Shown here: positions 1 to 5,178 of the stretch, piece by piece | Numbering within the stretch: the stretch's first letter is position 1 | Layout: each line of letters begins with the position of its first letter | DNA from: Promethearchaeota archaeon | GTDB taxonomy: Archaea; Asgardarchaeota; Lokiarchaeia; Sigynarchaeales; SOKP01 | NCBI GenBank assembly: GCA_016839425.1 | Contig: JAEOUI010000086.1 | Span: 1 to 5,208, forward strand | Reading direction: 5' to 3' | Length of the DNA stretch: 5,208 nt | Made by a program: the position numbers and the translations under genes | The notes under the pieces: model-generated | Databases searched by the model: none | The model's input: the letters and a program-made list of their open reading frames with translations, nothing else | What the model was told of the DNA's origin: nothing

Positions 1-219
1 AAAAGGGATGAGTTACGCTTCAATCTTGAAGATTTAAAACCGAAATTAACCAAATTGGAAGGTGGAAAATGTCTTGGAGCAGTTTTATTGATTTCAAGAT
101 TAATAGAAAGCGATCTCAAACCCCTTATCCAGGATTATAAAAAAAGAGGATATCATCTCGAAGAAACCGAGGTTTTAATTGGCGACTTACAGCGACGAAT
201 AAAAGCCTTCTTACCCTGA
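1..219 (+). CDS. C-terminal fragment of an unidentified protein
   Basis: An open frame runs from the left edge in frame 1 to a TGA at 217-219 and gives 72 residues. It contains no ATG, so the start lies outside the window. The fragment is hydrophilic and well mixed, with a hydrophobic stretch (LGAVLLISRLI, residues about 29-39) followed by a lysine-rich helix (LIQDYKKRGYHLEE) and a short C-terminal tail ending KAFLP. The order 'gly-gly, hydrophobic strand, helix, G-aromatic, strand' is loosely like the end of a Rossmann-type methyltransferase such as the PrmA group, but no diagnostic motif is present and I do not assign a function. Composition and lack of stops support a real gene. It converges on msrA across a 72-base spacer. 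Confidence 0.7.
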   Translation, partial: KRDELRFNLEDLKPKLTKLEGGKCLGAVLLISRLIESDLKPLIQDYKKRGYHLEETEVLIGDLQRRIKAFLP

Positions 220-221
220 AC

Positions 222-258
222 GATTTGAGTTAAAAATCAATCTTTATTACTTCTTTTA
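222..258 (+). terminator. Possible terminator of the left-edge gene
   Basis: Three bases after the stop at 219, GATTTGA (222-228) can pair with TCAATC (237-242) with one bulged base, around an A-rich loop. A T-rich run (242-258) follows. The stem is weak, but archaeal termination depends mainly on U-rich runs. On the opposite strand, TTCTT (275-279) and AAGAA (285-289) form a small hairpin just past the msrA stop, which could serve msrA. Both are inferences from base pattern only. Confidence 0.3.
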
Positions 259-291
259 AAATCTAATAAATTGGTTCTTAGTTAAAGAATG

Positions 292-801
292 TTATTGATG
301 GATTAAAAAGGGTCTTTTCTTTTTCTTTAGCACATATTGCTGATGATACTCTTCGGCTTCCCAGAATTCAGACGCTTTCGTGAGTTCAGTTACTATTGGG
401 TTTCTGAATCTCCCCGATCGTTCAATTCGATTTATTGATTCTAAAGCTTTTTTTTTTTGCTCCTCGTTCAAGTAAAAAATTGCAGAACGGTATTGAGATC
501 CTACATCCCATCCTTGTCGATTTGGCGTAGTGGGATCGTGTATTTTCCAGAATAAATCAAGAATTTCATCATAAGAAATGACGGTTGGATCATAAGTAAT
601 TTCCACGGCTTCTGCGTGTCCAGTCTTATCGCTACACACATCCTCGTAAGTTGGATTGGGAAAATACCCTCCCGTATATCCGACCCGAGTAGATAGAACA
701 CCTTTTAGAGTACGGTACGCTTCTTCTTTCGACCAAAAACACCCCGCAGCAATGATCGCTTTTTCAGTTTTTTTTAGTTCCATATAATTTATATGCTGCA
801 T
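292..801 (-). CDS. msrA: Peptide methionine-(S)-S-oxide reductase MsrA
   Basis: MsrA reduces the S-epimer of methionine sulfoxide, free or in proteins, back to methionine and so repairs oxidative damage in the cytosol. The 169-residue product carries the family hallmarks: GCFW with the catalytic Cys21 (Phe22 and Trp23 form the methyl pocket), GYTGG (41-45), Tyr52, VCSDKTGHAE with the conserved Glu64, DVGSQYRS with Asp99 and Tyr104, and the C-terminal EYHQQY. The usual GCFWG is GCFWS here. The only cysteines are 21 and 56. Cys56 matches the non-catalytic Cys of the VCS motif in E. coli MsrA, and the tail (KKKKRPFLIHQ) has none, so resolving cysteines appear absent. The start is ambiguous: ATG at 799-801 would be nearly leaderless behind a TATA-like box at 828-835, while an internal ATG at 781-783 (MELKK) gives 163 residues. 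Neither has a Shine-Dalgarno site. The gene appears to be a single transcription unit with no msrB beside it. Confidence 0.96.
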   Translation of the reverse strand: MQHINYMELKKTEKAIIAAGCFWSKEEAYRTLKGVLSTRVGYTGGYFPNPTYEDVCSDKTGHAEAVEITYDPTVISYDEILDLFWKIHDPTTPNRQGWDVGSQYRSAIFYLNEEQKKKALESINRIERSGRFRNPIVTELTKASEFWEAEEYHQQYVLKKKKRPFLIHQ

Positions 802-827
802 TTGACAAAAATATCTTTTCTTGATAA

Positions 828-835
828 GATATAAG
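828..835 (-). promoter_or_regulatory. TATA-like box upstream of msrA
   Basis: Read on the - strand this is CTTATATC. Its centre lies about 30 bases before the ATG at 801, so a transcript starting the usual 24-28 bases downstream would have a leader of only a few bases. This fits archaeal leaderless initiation and favours the ATG at 801. It is inferred from pattern alone. Confidence 0.35.
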
Positions 836-882
836 CAGAAAGCATTTTGAAAAAGCGTTTAATAAGAGAATTCCATTATTTT

Positions 883-902
883 TTTACAAAACATTATAAA
901 AA
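883..902 (+). promoter_or_regulatory. Candidate BRE/TATA promoter of the PH-like membrane protein gene
   Basis: An A-rich BRE-like stretch (ACAAAAC) precedes TTATAAAAA (894-902) in the 166-base spacer between divergent genes. It would give a leader of about 40 bases before the GTG at 968. A second AT-rich stretch at about 929-948 could instead drive a nearly leaderless message. The spacer is so AT-rich that the choice is uncertain. Confidence 0.3.
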
Positions 903-967
903 TCCTATTATTAATTTTAGTTCAAACCATATTATTTATTATTAAAATATTCTCAAATTGTATTATC

Positions 968-1642
968 GTGAAGAAAGAAAAATTTACACCTCAAAAAGGC
1001 GAAGAAATAATTTTTATTCATATAGACAACAAAATGAAGCTAAAAAATAAGATCTTCTTAACATTGGTTTTTATTGCCATACTTATTAGTTTACTGATAA
1101 CAATGTTTTCCATAATATTTTTACAATTATTTGAAGTAATAACAAGGATATTTTCAGTTATATTTTGTTTTTTAGGTGAATTTTGCCTAATTATAATTAT
1201 ATGTGGTGTATTTCTTATAAACAGAAATTCCTATTATTATTTCACCTCAACGAGAATTATCGAAAAACATAGAAGAAAAACAAACCAAATCTTATTGAAA
1301 GATATTGGTAATGTCATTGCATGGACTGGGACTTATATTAATATAGTAACGAGAAACGAAAAAGGAGAACCTTACATCAAATTGGACGAATCCTTTTCTG
1401 ACAAAGATAAAAATATTCACGATATATTGTATTGGGATTTTAAATCCATAAGTGTTATAGCAGAAGACGCTGTCAAACCGAAAATCATCGCTTATTTGAA
1501 GGAAAGGTTAACGATTATTAAGTATAATAAATTCGAAGAATCAAGAGAATTGGCATTGAAAGAAACCGAAGAAAACGAAGGATTAACAGAAGTCTATAAT
1601 GATTTTTTCGATAGCATAAAAGAGATTTTTGTAGTTACTTGA
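968..1642 (+). CDS. Two-helix membrane protein with a bacterial-PH-like domain
   Basis: The 224-residue product has a short cytosolic lead containing GEEIIF (11-16), two hydrophobic helices (about 30-54 and 61-84), then a domain opening YYYFTSTRIIEKHRR (89-103) followed by ILLKDIGNV (108-116). This order (GE-x-hydrophobic, helix pair, then 'Y-x-(L/F)-T-x-x-R-I' and 'I-x-L-x-D-I') is that of membrane-anchored bacterial PH (bPH2/YdbS-like) proteins, whose roles are mostly unknown. The domain would face the cytosol. Residues about 181-224 form an acidic and charged helical tail (KETEENEG) beyond the domain. The start is GTG at 968: the first in-frame ATG (residue 23) would lose the GEEIIF segment that the family usually has before the helices. 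No Shine-Dalgarno site is visible. The gene is monocistronic, divergent from msrA and convergent with the flavodoxin operon. The fold call is fairly likely; the function is unknown. Confidence 0.8.
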   Translation: MKKEKFTPQKGEEIIFIHIDNKMKLKNKIFLTLVFIAILISLLITMFSIIFLQLFEVITRIFSVIFCFLGEFCLIIIICGVFLINRNSYYYFTSTRIIEKHRRKTNQILLKDIGNVIAWTGTYINIVTRNEKGEPYIKLDESFSDKDKNIHDILYWDFKSISVIAEDAVKPKIIAYLKERLTIIKYNKFEESRELALKETEENEGLTEVYNDFFDSIKEIFVVT

Positions 1643-1710
1643 GAAATAACATCTGTTTTACACTATTAAGAGAGAAATTAACTTTAATTTATTCATTACT
1701 TTTTCTTTAA
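1643..1710. terminator. T-rich convergent gene end
   Basis: The + strand PH-like gene ends at 1642 and the - strand flavodoxin gene ends at 1696. On the + strand, T-rich runs at 1683-1708, partly inside the end of the flavodoxin gene, could end the rightward transcript. On the - strand the spacer reads TTAATTTCTCTCTT, a pyrimidine-rich run able to end the operon transcript. No strong hairpin is visible. Confidence 0.3.
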
Positions 1711-2157
1711 CATATTTGCAAATTCTTCTACTTTTTTCAAGTCGTCAGCGTTAGGTCTTCCCTTATTCATGCCTCCAAAATATTTCATAAAGCTATTAGT
1801 GTTAAAACCCTTACATTGAAACTCACTAACAATCAGAAAACCTTTTGATTGTAGTTTTTCTCTGAGCTTTCGATGATCATCGTACATTTTCTTTTTTCCT
1901 GTCAGTGCGGCGGTCGAAAAAATAAATGCTCTTTTTTCTGAAAGGGTAGGTAGAGCATCGACAAAAGCAAGCATGTCTTTGTGATTTTTTGCACCATAAA
2001 TACCAGACCCAAAACCTATTAGGTCATGCTCTTTTAGCTCTTCAAGTTGCACTTCTTTTGGTACTTTTAATTTTGCATCAAGAGATTTTGCGAATACTCT
2101 TGCAATCTTGTCAGTATTGTTATGATGATACGAATATACAATTATTAAACATTTCAC
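1696..2157 (-). CDS. Small flavodoxin family protein (FMN electron carrier)
   Basis: This is a 153-residue single-domain flavodoxin-like protein expected to bind FMN and shuttle electrons in the cytosol. It begins MKCLIIVYSYHHNNT: a first beta strand running into the phosphate-binding loop S9-T15. It then has the isoalloxazine-side loops GSGIYGAKNHK (50-60) and STAALTG (81-87). The C-terminal half, with EFQCKGF (112-118) and NKGRPNADDL (131-140), is typical of the SYHHxNT flavodoxin subgroup in archaea and clostridia. An upstream GTG at 2164-2166 would add three residues and directly abut the previous stop, but I chose GTG at 2155-2157. AGGTGA (2163-2168) sits 5 bases ahead of it and the protein then starts at the family's usual MK-hydrophobic strand. 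It is the last gene of a three-gene operon behind two NAD(P)H oxidoreductases, a plausible electron donor or partner context, but the partner is not shown. Confidence 0.92.
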   Translation of the reverse strand: MKCLIIVYSYHHNNTDKIARVFAKSLDAKLKVPKEVQLEELKEHDLIGFGSGIYGAKNHKDMLAFVDALPTLSEKRAFIFSTAALTGKKKMYDDHRKLREKLQSKGFLIVSEFQCKGFNTNSFMKYFGGMNKGRPNADDLKKVEEFANMLKKK

Positions 2158-2162
2158 GATTG

Positions 2163-2168
2163 TCACCT
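2163..2168 (-). promoter_or_regulatory. Shine-Dalgarno site for the flavodoxin gene
   Basis: On the - strand AGGTGA overlaps the TAG stop of the upstream oxidoreductase (2167-2169) and lies 5 bases before the GTG at 2157. It matches the anti-Shine-Dalgarno end of 16S rRNA and decides the start over the GTG at 2166, which lies inside the site itself. The overlap with the stop codon suggests translational coupling. Confidence 0.7.
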
Positions 2169-3138
2169 ATATTTTTATTATGACATGTCCTATTTTATTT
2201 CCGGTTTCAACATACTTGTGTGCTTCAATAGTATCTTCCAAAGAAAAGATCCTATCAACAACTGATTTTATCTTGCCTTCCTCAAGAAGTTGTTTGAGGA
2301 GTAGTAAATCTTCAACCTTTGAGTTATTTGTTGCAGTTTTTACATTCCTAGATAAAAATTTACTTCGAAAGACATGTAAAATTTTAGGATTAGCTAAAAC
2401 AATCATTCCATCATTCTTTAACGCCCTTTTCAACTCCGAAATTGATTTTTTGCCTACTACATCAATTATTACATCATATTTTTTGGAATTTTTAGTGAAA
2501 TCATTTTTAACATAATCAAGCACATAATCTGCACCAATAGAACTCAGCATGGGTAATTTGGGCGAAGTATCTACGGCAGCTACTTCTGCACCATAATACT
2601 TCGCAAGTTGAACTGCAAAAGTACCTATCGTGCCTCCAGCACCGTTTATCAAAACCTTCATTCCCACATTCACATGTCCTTTTTTAACGAGGTTCAACGC
2701 TTCAAGCCCTCCCATAGGTACGGCAGCGGCTTCTTCGTAGGTCGTGCTGCTTGGTTTTTTTGAGATCACTCCTTCTTTAGGTTCTTCAGGCAAACTAATG
2801 TATTCAGTATAAGTGCCTAAATTAATAAAACCAGGCGCAGCAAAAACTTGGTCTCCTATTTTAAATTTTTTTACATCCTTTCCTATTTCTTCTACCTCAC
2901 CAGCAAATTCCATCCCTAAAATCTTTATTCTCTTAGGTTTTCTAAGACCTATATACATCCTCATAAAAATCTTGAATAAAAAAGGAATCTTCATTGCTCT
3001 CATCTCGCAGTCTCCTGTGGTTACCGTTGTTGCGTGTATTCTAACCAGAATTTCGTTCTTTTTAGGAACGGGTTTTTCAATCTCTTCGAGCTGAAGGACA
3101 TCAGGAGGCCCATACTTTGTCCAAATGATTGCTTTCAT
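2167..3138 (-). CDS. MDR-family NAD(P)-dependent oxidoreductase B (quinone-oxidoreductase-like)
   Basis: This 323-residue zinc-free medium-chain dehydrogenase/reductase should reduce a quinone, enone or aldehyde with NAD(P)H. The substrate cannot be told from sequence. The GroES-like catalytic half opens MKAIIWTKYG and has IHATTVTTGD (34-43), ILGMEFAGEV (73-82) and GDQVFAAPGF (95-104). The zinc-ligand cysteines of alcohol dehydrogenases are absent. The Rossmann half has GAGGTIG (166-172) and ends GHVIIKI. At the end of the second Rossmann strand it reads AAVDTSPKL, with Asp190 where the neighbouring paralogue has Cys in a CSTSN loop. An acidic residue there usually favours NAD(H) over NADP(H), an inference only. 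It is the middle gene of the operon: the upstream paralogue ends 2 bases before its ATG and the flavodoxin follows at once. By eye about half its residues match the upstream paralogue, which indicates tandem duplication. No clear Shine-Dalgarno site is seen, so coupling to the upstream stop is likely. Confidence 0.93.
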   Translation of the reverse strand: MKAIIWTKYGPPDVLQLEEIEKPVPKKNEILVRIHATTVTTGDCEMRAMKIPFLFKIFMRMYIGLRKPKRIKILGMEFAGEVEEIGKDVKKFKIGDQVFAAPGFINLGTYTEYISLPEEPKEGVISKKPSSTTYEEAAAVPMGGLEALNLVKKGHVNVGMKVLINGAGGTIGTFAVQLAKYYGAEVAAVDTSPKLPMLSSIGADYVLDYVKNDFTKNSKKYDVIIDVVGKKSISELKRALKNDGMIVLANPKILHVFRSKFLSRNVKTATNNSKVEDLLLLKQLLEEGKIKSVVDRIFSLEDTIEAHKYVETGNKIGHVIIKI

Positions 3139-3140
3139 AA

Positions 3141-4097
3141 TTATTGTACAATTTTTATTATTACATTTCCTTTTTTATGGCCTTTATCGACATACTCGTG
3201 AGCTTCGACAATTTGGTCCCAAGTATATGTTTTGTCTATTGCGGATTTTAATTTTCCTGCCTCAACAAGTTCTTTGAGACATGTGTAATCATCGTATCTA
3301 ATGTATTTCCCATCGACCGTGTCTTTATTAACATTCAAGTATGTGCCATTAGGTTTTAAAGCCTTTTTACTTTTGGAAGGAGGAAATTTACCTACTGCGT
3401 CAAACACGACATCGTATAACTCACCACTTTGAACGAAATCTTCTTTAGTATAATCAATTACTTTATCAGCACCTAAAGATTTGACCAGTTCTAGATTGGA
3501 GGTACTACAAACGCCCGTTACTTCTGCTCCATAATATTTAGCTATTTGCACTGAAAACGTGCCCACGCTTCCAGAAGCACCATAGATTAAGACTTTCTGT
3601 CCAGCTTGGATATTCGCTTTTCGAACGACAGTTAGTGCAGTTAATCCACCACCCGCAACAGGAGCAGCTTCTTCAAATGTCATGGTAGTTGGTTTTAGTG
3701 CTACGATCCCATCCTTCGGAAATCTTCCATTTTTCGTTTCTTCGGGAAAACATATATATTCAGCATACCCACCATAACGGAATCCTGGAGAGGCAAATAC
3801 TTGGTCGCCTTTCTTAAATTTTTTTACATCCTTTCCCATAGCAATTACCTCACCTGCTAATTCAAGTCCTAATATTTGCACTTTTTTTGGACCGCTAAGA
3901 CCGAACATCAATCGCGCAAAAAATCGAACCACTGGATTAAATCTTTGAAAACCATCGCGAAAGGTCACGTCACCTTTTGTGACCGTTGTTGCGTGGATCT
4001 TTACTAGGACTTCATCATCCTTGGGAACGGGTGTATCGACCTCCTTTATCTTTAATACGGCAGGAGAGCCATACTTTTCGTATATTATTGCTTTCAT
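3141..4097 (-). CDS. MDR-family NAD(P)-dependent oxidoreductase A (quinone-oxidoreductase-like)
   Basis: This 318-residue zinc-free MDR oxidoreductase is the first of the tandem pair. It opens [10 protein letters not shown] and shows [10 protein letters not shown] (34-43), [10 protein letters not shown] (75-84) and [10 protein letters not shown] (97-106). It then has the nucleotide-binding GASGSVG (173-179), [11 protein letters not shown] (191-201), [14 protein letters not shown] (208-221) and the closing GNVIIKI. This matches the NAD(P)-dependent 'alcohol dehydrogenase' group near quinone oxidoreductase, which mostly uses NADPH. Physiological substrates of such archaeal members are generally unknown. 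The frame stays open upstream to a GTG at 4125-4127, which would add ten lysine-rich residues (KKVEKIPNK). I chose the ATG at 4095-4097 because it aligns exactly with the start of the downstream paralogue. Its TAA is 2 bases from the next ATG, so the three genes form one operon. The gap to the upstream DUF4386 gene is 70 bases and AT-rich, so a separate promoter is likely. Confidence 0.93.
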   Translation of the reverse strand: MKAIIYEKYGSPAVLKIKEVDTPVPKDDEVLVKIHATTVTKGDVTFRDGFQRFNPVVRFFARLMFGLSGPKKVQILGLELAGEVIAMGKDVKKFKKGDQVFASPGFRYGGYAEYICFPEETKNGRFPKDGIVALKPTTMTFEEAAPVAGGGLTALTVVRKANIQAGQKVLIYGASGSVGTFSVQIAKYYGAEVTGVCSTSNLELVKSLGADKVIDYTKEDFVQSGELYDVVFDAVGKFPPSKSKKALKPNGTYLNVNKDTVDGKYIRYDDYTCLKELVEAGKLKSAIDKTYTWDQIVEAHEYVDKGHKKGNVIIKIVQ

Positions 4098-4129
4098 TTT
4101 ATTAGGAATCTTTTCCACTTTTTTCACTT

Positions 4130-4156
4130 TACTTATTAATTTTTTAATTAATTAGA
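4130..4156 (-). promoter_or_regulatory. Candidate promoter of the oxidoreductase-flavodoxin operon
   Basis: The 70-base spacer upstream of oxidoreductase A is almost pure A/T here. Read on the - strand it holds TTAATTAATTAAAAAATTAATAAG, in which TTAATAAG (4132-4139) preceded by an A-run could serve as a BRE/TATA element. That would put the transcript start some 10-15 bases before the ATG at 4097. The low complexity makes this a weak call. Confidence 0.25.
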
Positions 4157-4167
4157 GAATTTTTAAC

Positions 4168-4833
4168 TCATGGGACGATTGTGGAATACCAAAGCAGCCA
4201 TATTCCTAAGATTAATTCAAAAATCAGAATTAAAAGCCCTCCAATGCCCCATAATGCCTTGTTATCGCGTTTCATTAGAAATATTACGCTCCCGAATCCA
4301 TAAAGAACGCTTGAAACAATCCCAAACCATCCGATGAATAAGGGTATAATTCCATAAGTAATAAACAGGATTGAATATGCAAATGTACCAATTGAGAAAA
4401 AGAGTTGCGAGATTGCAAACCTAAACTCTTTTGTTTTAAAAATATTTCGACTTGAATCAATTATTTTATCGTTTTCACGATCTTCATTACTTGAGAATTT
4501 GATTGCGAGATCAAGAAGGTTCCAATAATTTTTTTTGTCATATATTTGGATGGAAGCTTCGATAAAACGAGAAATACACCAGACAATCCCGAGAATCGCA
4601 TTATATTGACTAAACCCAATAAATAACGATATAGCAAGGAAAACTATACCAAAATGCTCTACAAGGATTAAAACTACTCCAATTTTAAATTTCGCTTGAT
4701 TTTTGTTAATATCCAGCAATTTATTTTTAACTTCTACAGTACCAGTTGTTTTATAACCAAAAAAATTACTGCTTATATTTGTTATTATAATAAATAGAAA
4801 AAAAAATCCCGAAAACCAGATTGCAATATTCAT
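4168..4833 (-). CDS. DUF4386-family six-helix membrane protein
   Basis: This is a 221-residue integral membrane protein with about six helices (roughly 3-22, 50-74, 78-97, 136-158, 162-187 and 195-216). Family signs are RFIEA (89-93) after the third helix, a charged loop at about 98-135, YGIIPLFIGWFGI (160-172), and FELILGIWLL (205-214) in the last helix. These match the DUF4386 pattern of 'R-x-(I/L)-E-A', 'P-x-x-(I/L)-x-x-(W/Y)-G' and 'E-x-x-L-x-x-W-L'. The biochemical role of the family is not known. The frame opens at a TTG (4846-4848), but the ATG at 4831-4833 is preferred: the protein then starts directly into the first helix, as usual for the family, and a BRE/TATA box sits at the right distance. 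It is on the same strand as the redox operon but 70 bases upstream of it, so cotranscription is possible but not required. Confidence 0.85.
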   Translation of the reverse strand: MNIAIWFSGFFFLFIIITNISSNFFGYKTTGTVEVKNKLLDINKNQAKFKIGVVLILVEHFGIVFLAISLFIGFSQYNAILGIVWCISRFIEASIQIYDKKNYWNLLDLAIKFSSNEDRENDKIIDSSRNIFKTKEFRFAISQLFFSIGTFAYSILFITYGIIPLFIGWFGIVSSVLYGFGSVIFLMKRDNKALWGIGGLLILIFELILGIWLLWYSTIVP

Positions 4834-4860
4834 ACTAAATCCACACAATTATTTTTTTTT

Positions 4861-4874
4861 GAATATACTTTCCT
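4861..4874 (-). promoter_or_regulatory. BRE/TATA promoter of the DUF4386 gene
   Basis: Read on the - strand this is AGGAAAGTATATTC: a purine-rich BRE (AGGAAAG) directly followed by a TATA-like TATATTC. Its centre is about 32 bases before the ATG at 4833, so the expected leader is about 5-10 bases. This is the most archaeal-looking promoter in the window. Confidence 0.45.
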
Positions 4875-4970
4875 TAATATTATTGGCCATGTACATCATC
4901 TCTTCCATTTATTCATATTATCAGAACTAAAATTTAATTTCTTTTGAATTGGGTTAATAGAACTTGAATT

Positions 4971-5034
4971 TGACATTATAATATAATTATTACTCTATAT
5001 TTTTTTAATTTTATTTTAATAATTAATAATGTCA
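4971..5034. repeat. Imperfect inverted repeat / long AT-rich hairpin
   Basis: TGACATTAT (4971-4979) is the exact reverse complement of ATAATGTCA (5026-5034). Inside it, AATTATTA (4985-4992) pairs exactly with TAATAATT (5017-5024). The arms are thus 17 paired bases split by a 5:1 internal loop, around a 24-base T-rich loop. No open frame crosses it. It could be a transcript-end hairpin, a small repeat-element end, or a protein-binding site. The inner part is pure A/T and could arise by chance, whereas the outer 9-base arms with G and C are less likely to. Confidence 0.5.
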
Positions 5035-5076
5035 TTTGATTCAGTTTTTATTCTTATTATAAAGAATTAGCCATTA

Positions 5077-5178
5077 TCTATGGTTTATATTTTCAATTAC
5101 TTCTATTTCTTTGTGCATCTTACCGTTTTCAGCATATTTTCTGCTTTCTTCTAGGGCTTTCGAGGGTCTTTCAGCCCT
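5077..5178 (-). pseudogene. Possible decayed C-terminal coding relic
   Basis: On the - strand a 34-codon stretch ends at TAA 5074-5076 and has protein-like, charged helical content (ERPSKALEESRKYAENGK, then HKEIEVIENI). Directly upstream in the same frame lies a TAA (5179-5181), and before the first internal ATG (5116-5118) there is no ATG, GTG or TTG. No other frame gives a clean upstream extension to the window edge. It may be the tail of a gene broken by a stop or frameshift, or chance. The family cannot be recognised from so few residues. Confidence 0.2.

Noticed and set aside
501..701. 66-codon open frame on the - strand inside msrA
   Set aside because: It lies wholly within msrA in another frame, and msrA is secure from its motifs. 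The shadow translation shows no domain-like pattern.
1989..2515. Two + strand open frames (1989-2183 and 2180-2515) opposite the flavodoxin and oxidoreductase B genes
   Set aside because: They are antisense to well-supported genes. Their Leu/Ser/Phe-rich translations are what the complement of Lys/Glu-rich coding gives.
2813..3094. 93-codon + strand frame opposite the N-terminal half of oxidoreductase B
   Set aside because: Antisense shadow. The apparent hydrophobic segments come from the complementary strand of a conserved MDR coding region.
3143..3152. Perfect palindrome ATTGTACAAT at the end of oxidoreductase A
   Set aside because: It lies in the last codons of a coding region, is only 10 bases and AT-rich, and has no second copy at an operator-like position.
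4098..4127. Extended N-terminus of oxidoreductase A from GTG 4127
   Set aside because: It adds ten lysine-rich residues absent from the paralogue, uses a weaker start codon and has no ribosome site. The ATG at 4097 aligns with the paralogue start.
4834..4848. TTG start at 4848 for the DUF4386 protein
   Set aside because: The five added residues (MCGFS) precede a good ATG. That ATG also fits the distance to the BRE/TATA box and the family's usual N-terminus.
4851..4860. Poly-T tract before the DUF4386 gene as a terminator
   Set aside because: No gene on the + strand ends there. On the - strand it is an A-run between the TATA box and the start.
5153..5178. GC-rich stem that on the - strand recalls a tRNA T-arm (ACCCTCGAAAGCCC)
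   Set aside because: No acceptor stem, anticodon arm or D-arm can be built around it, and the T-loop consensus GTTCGAAT is not matched.
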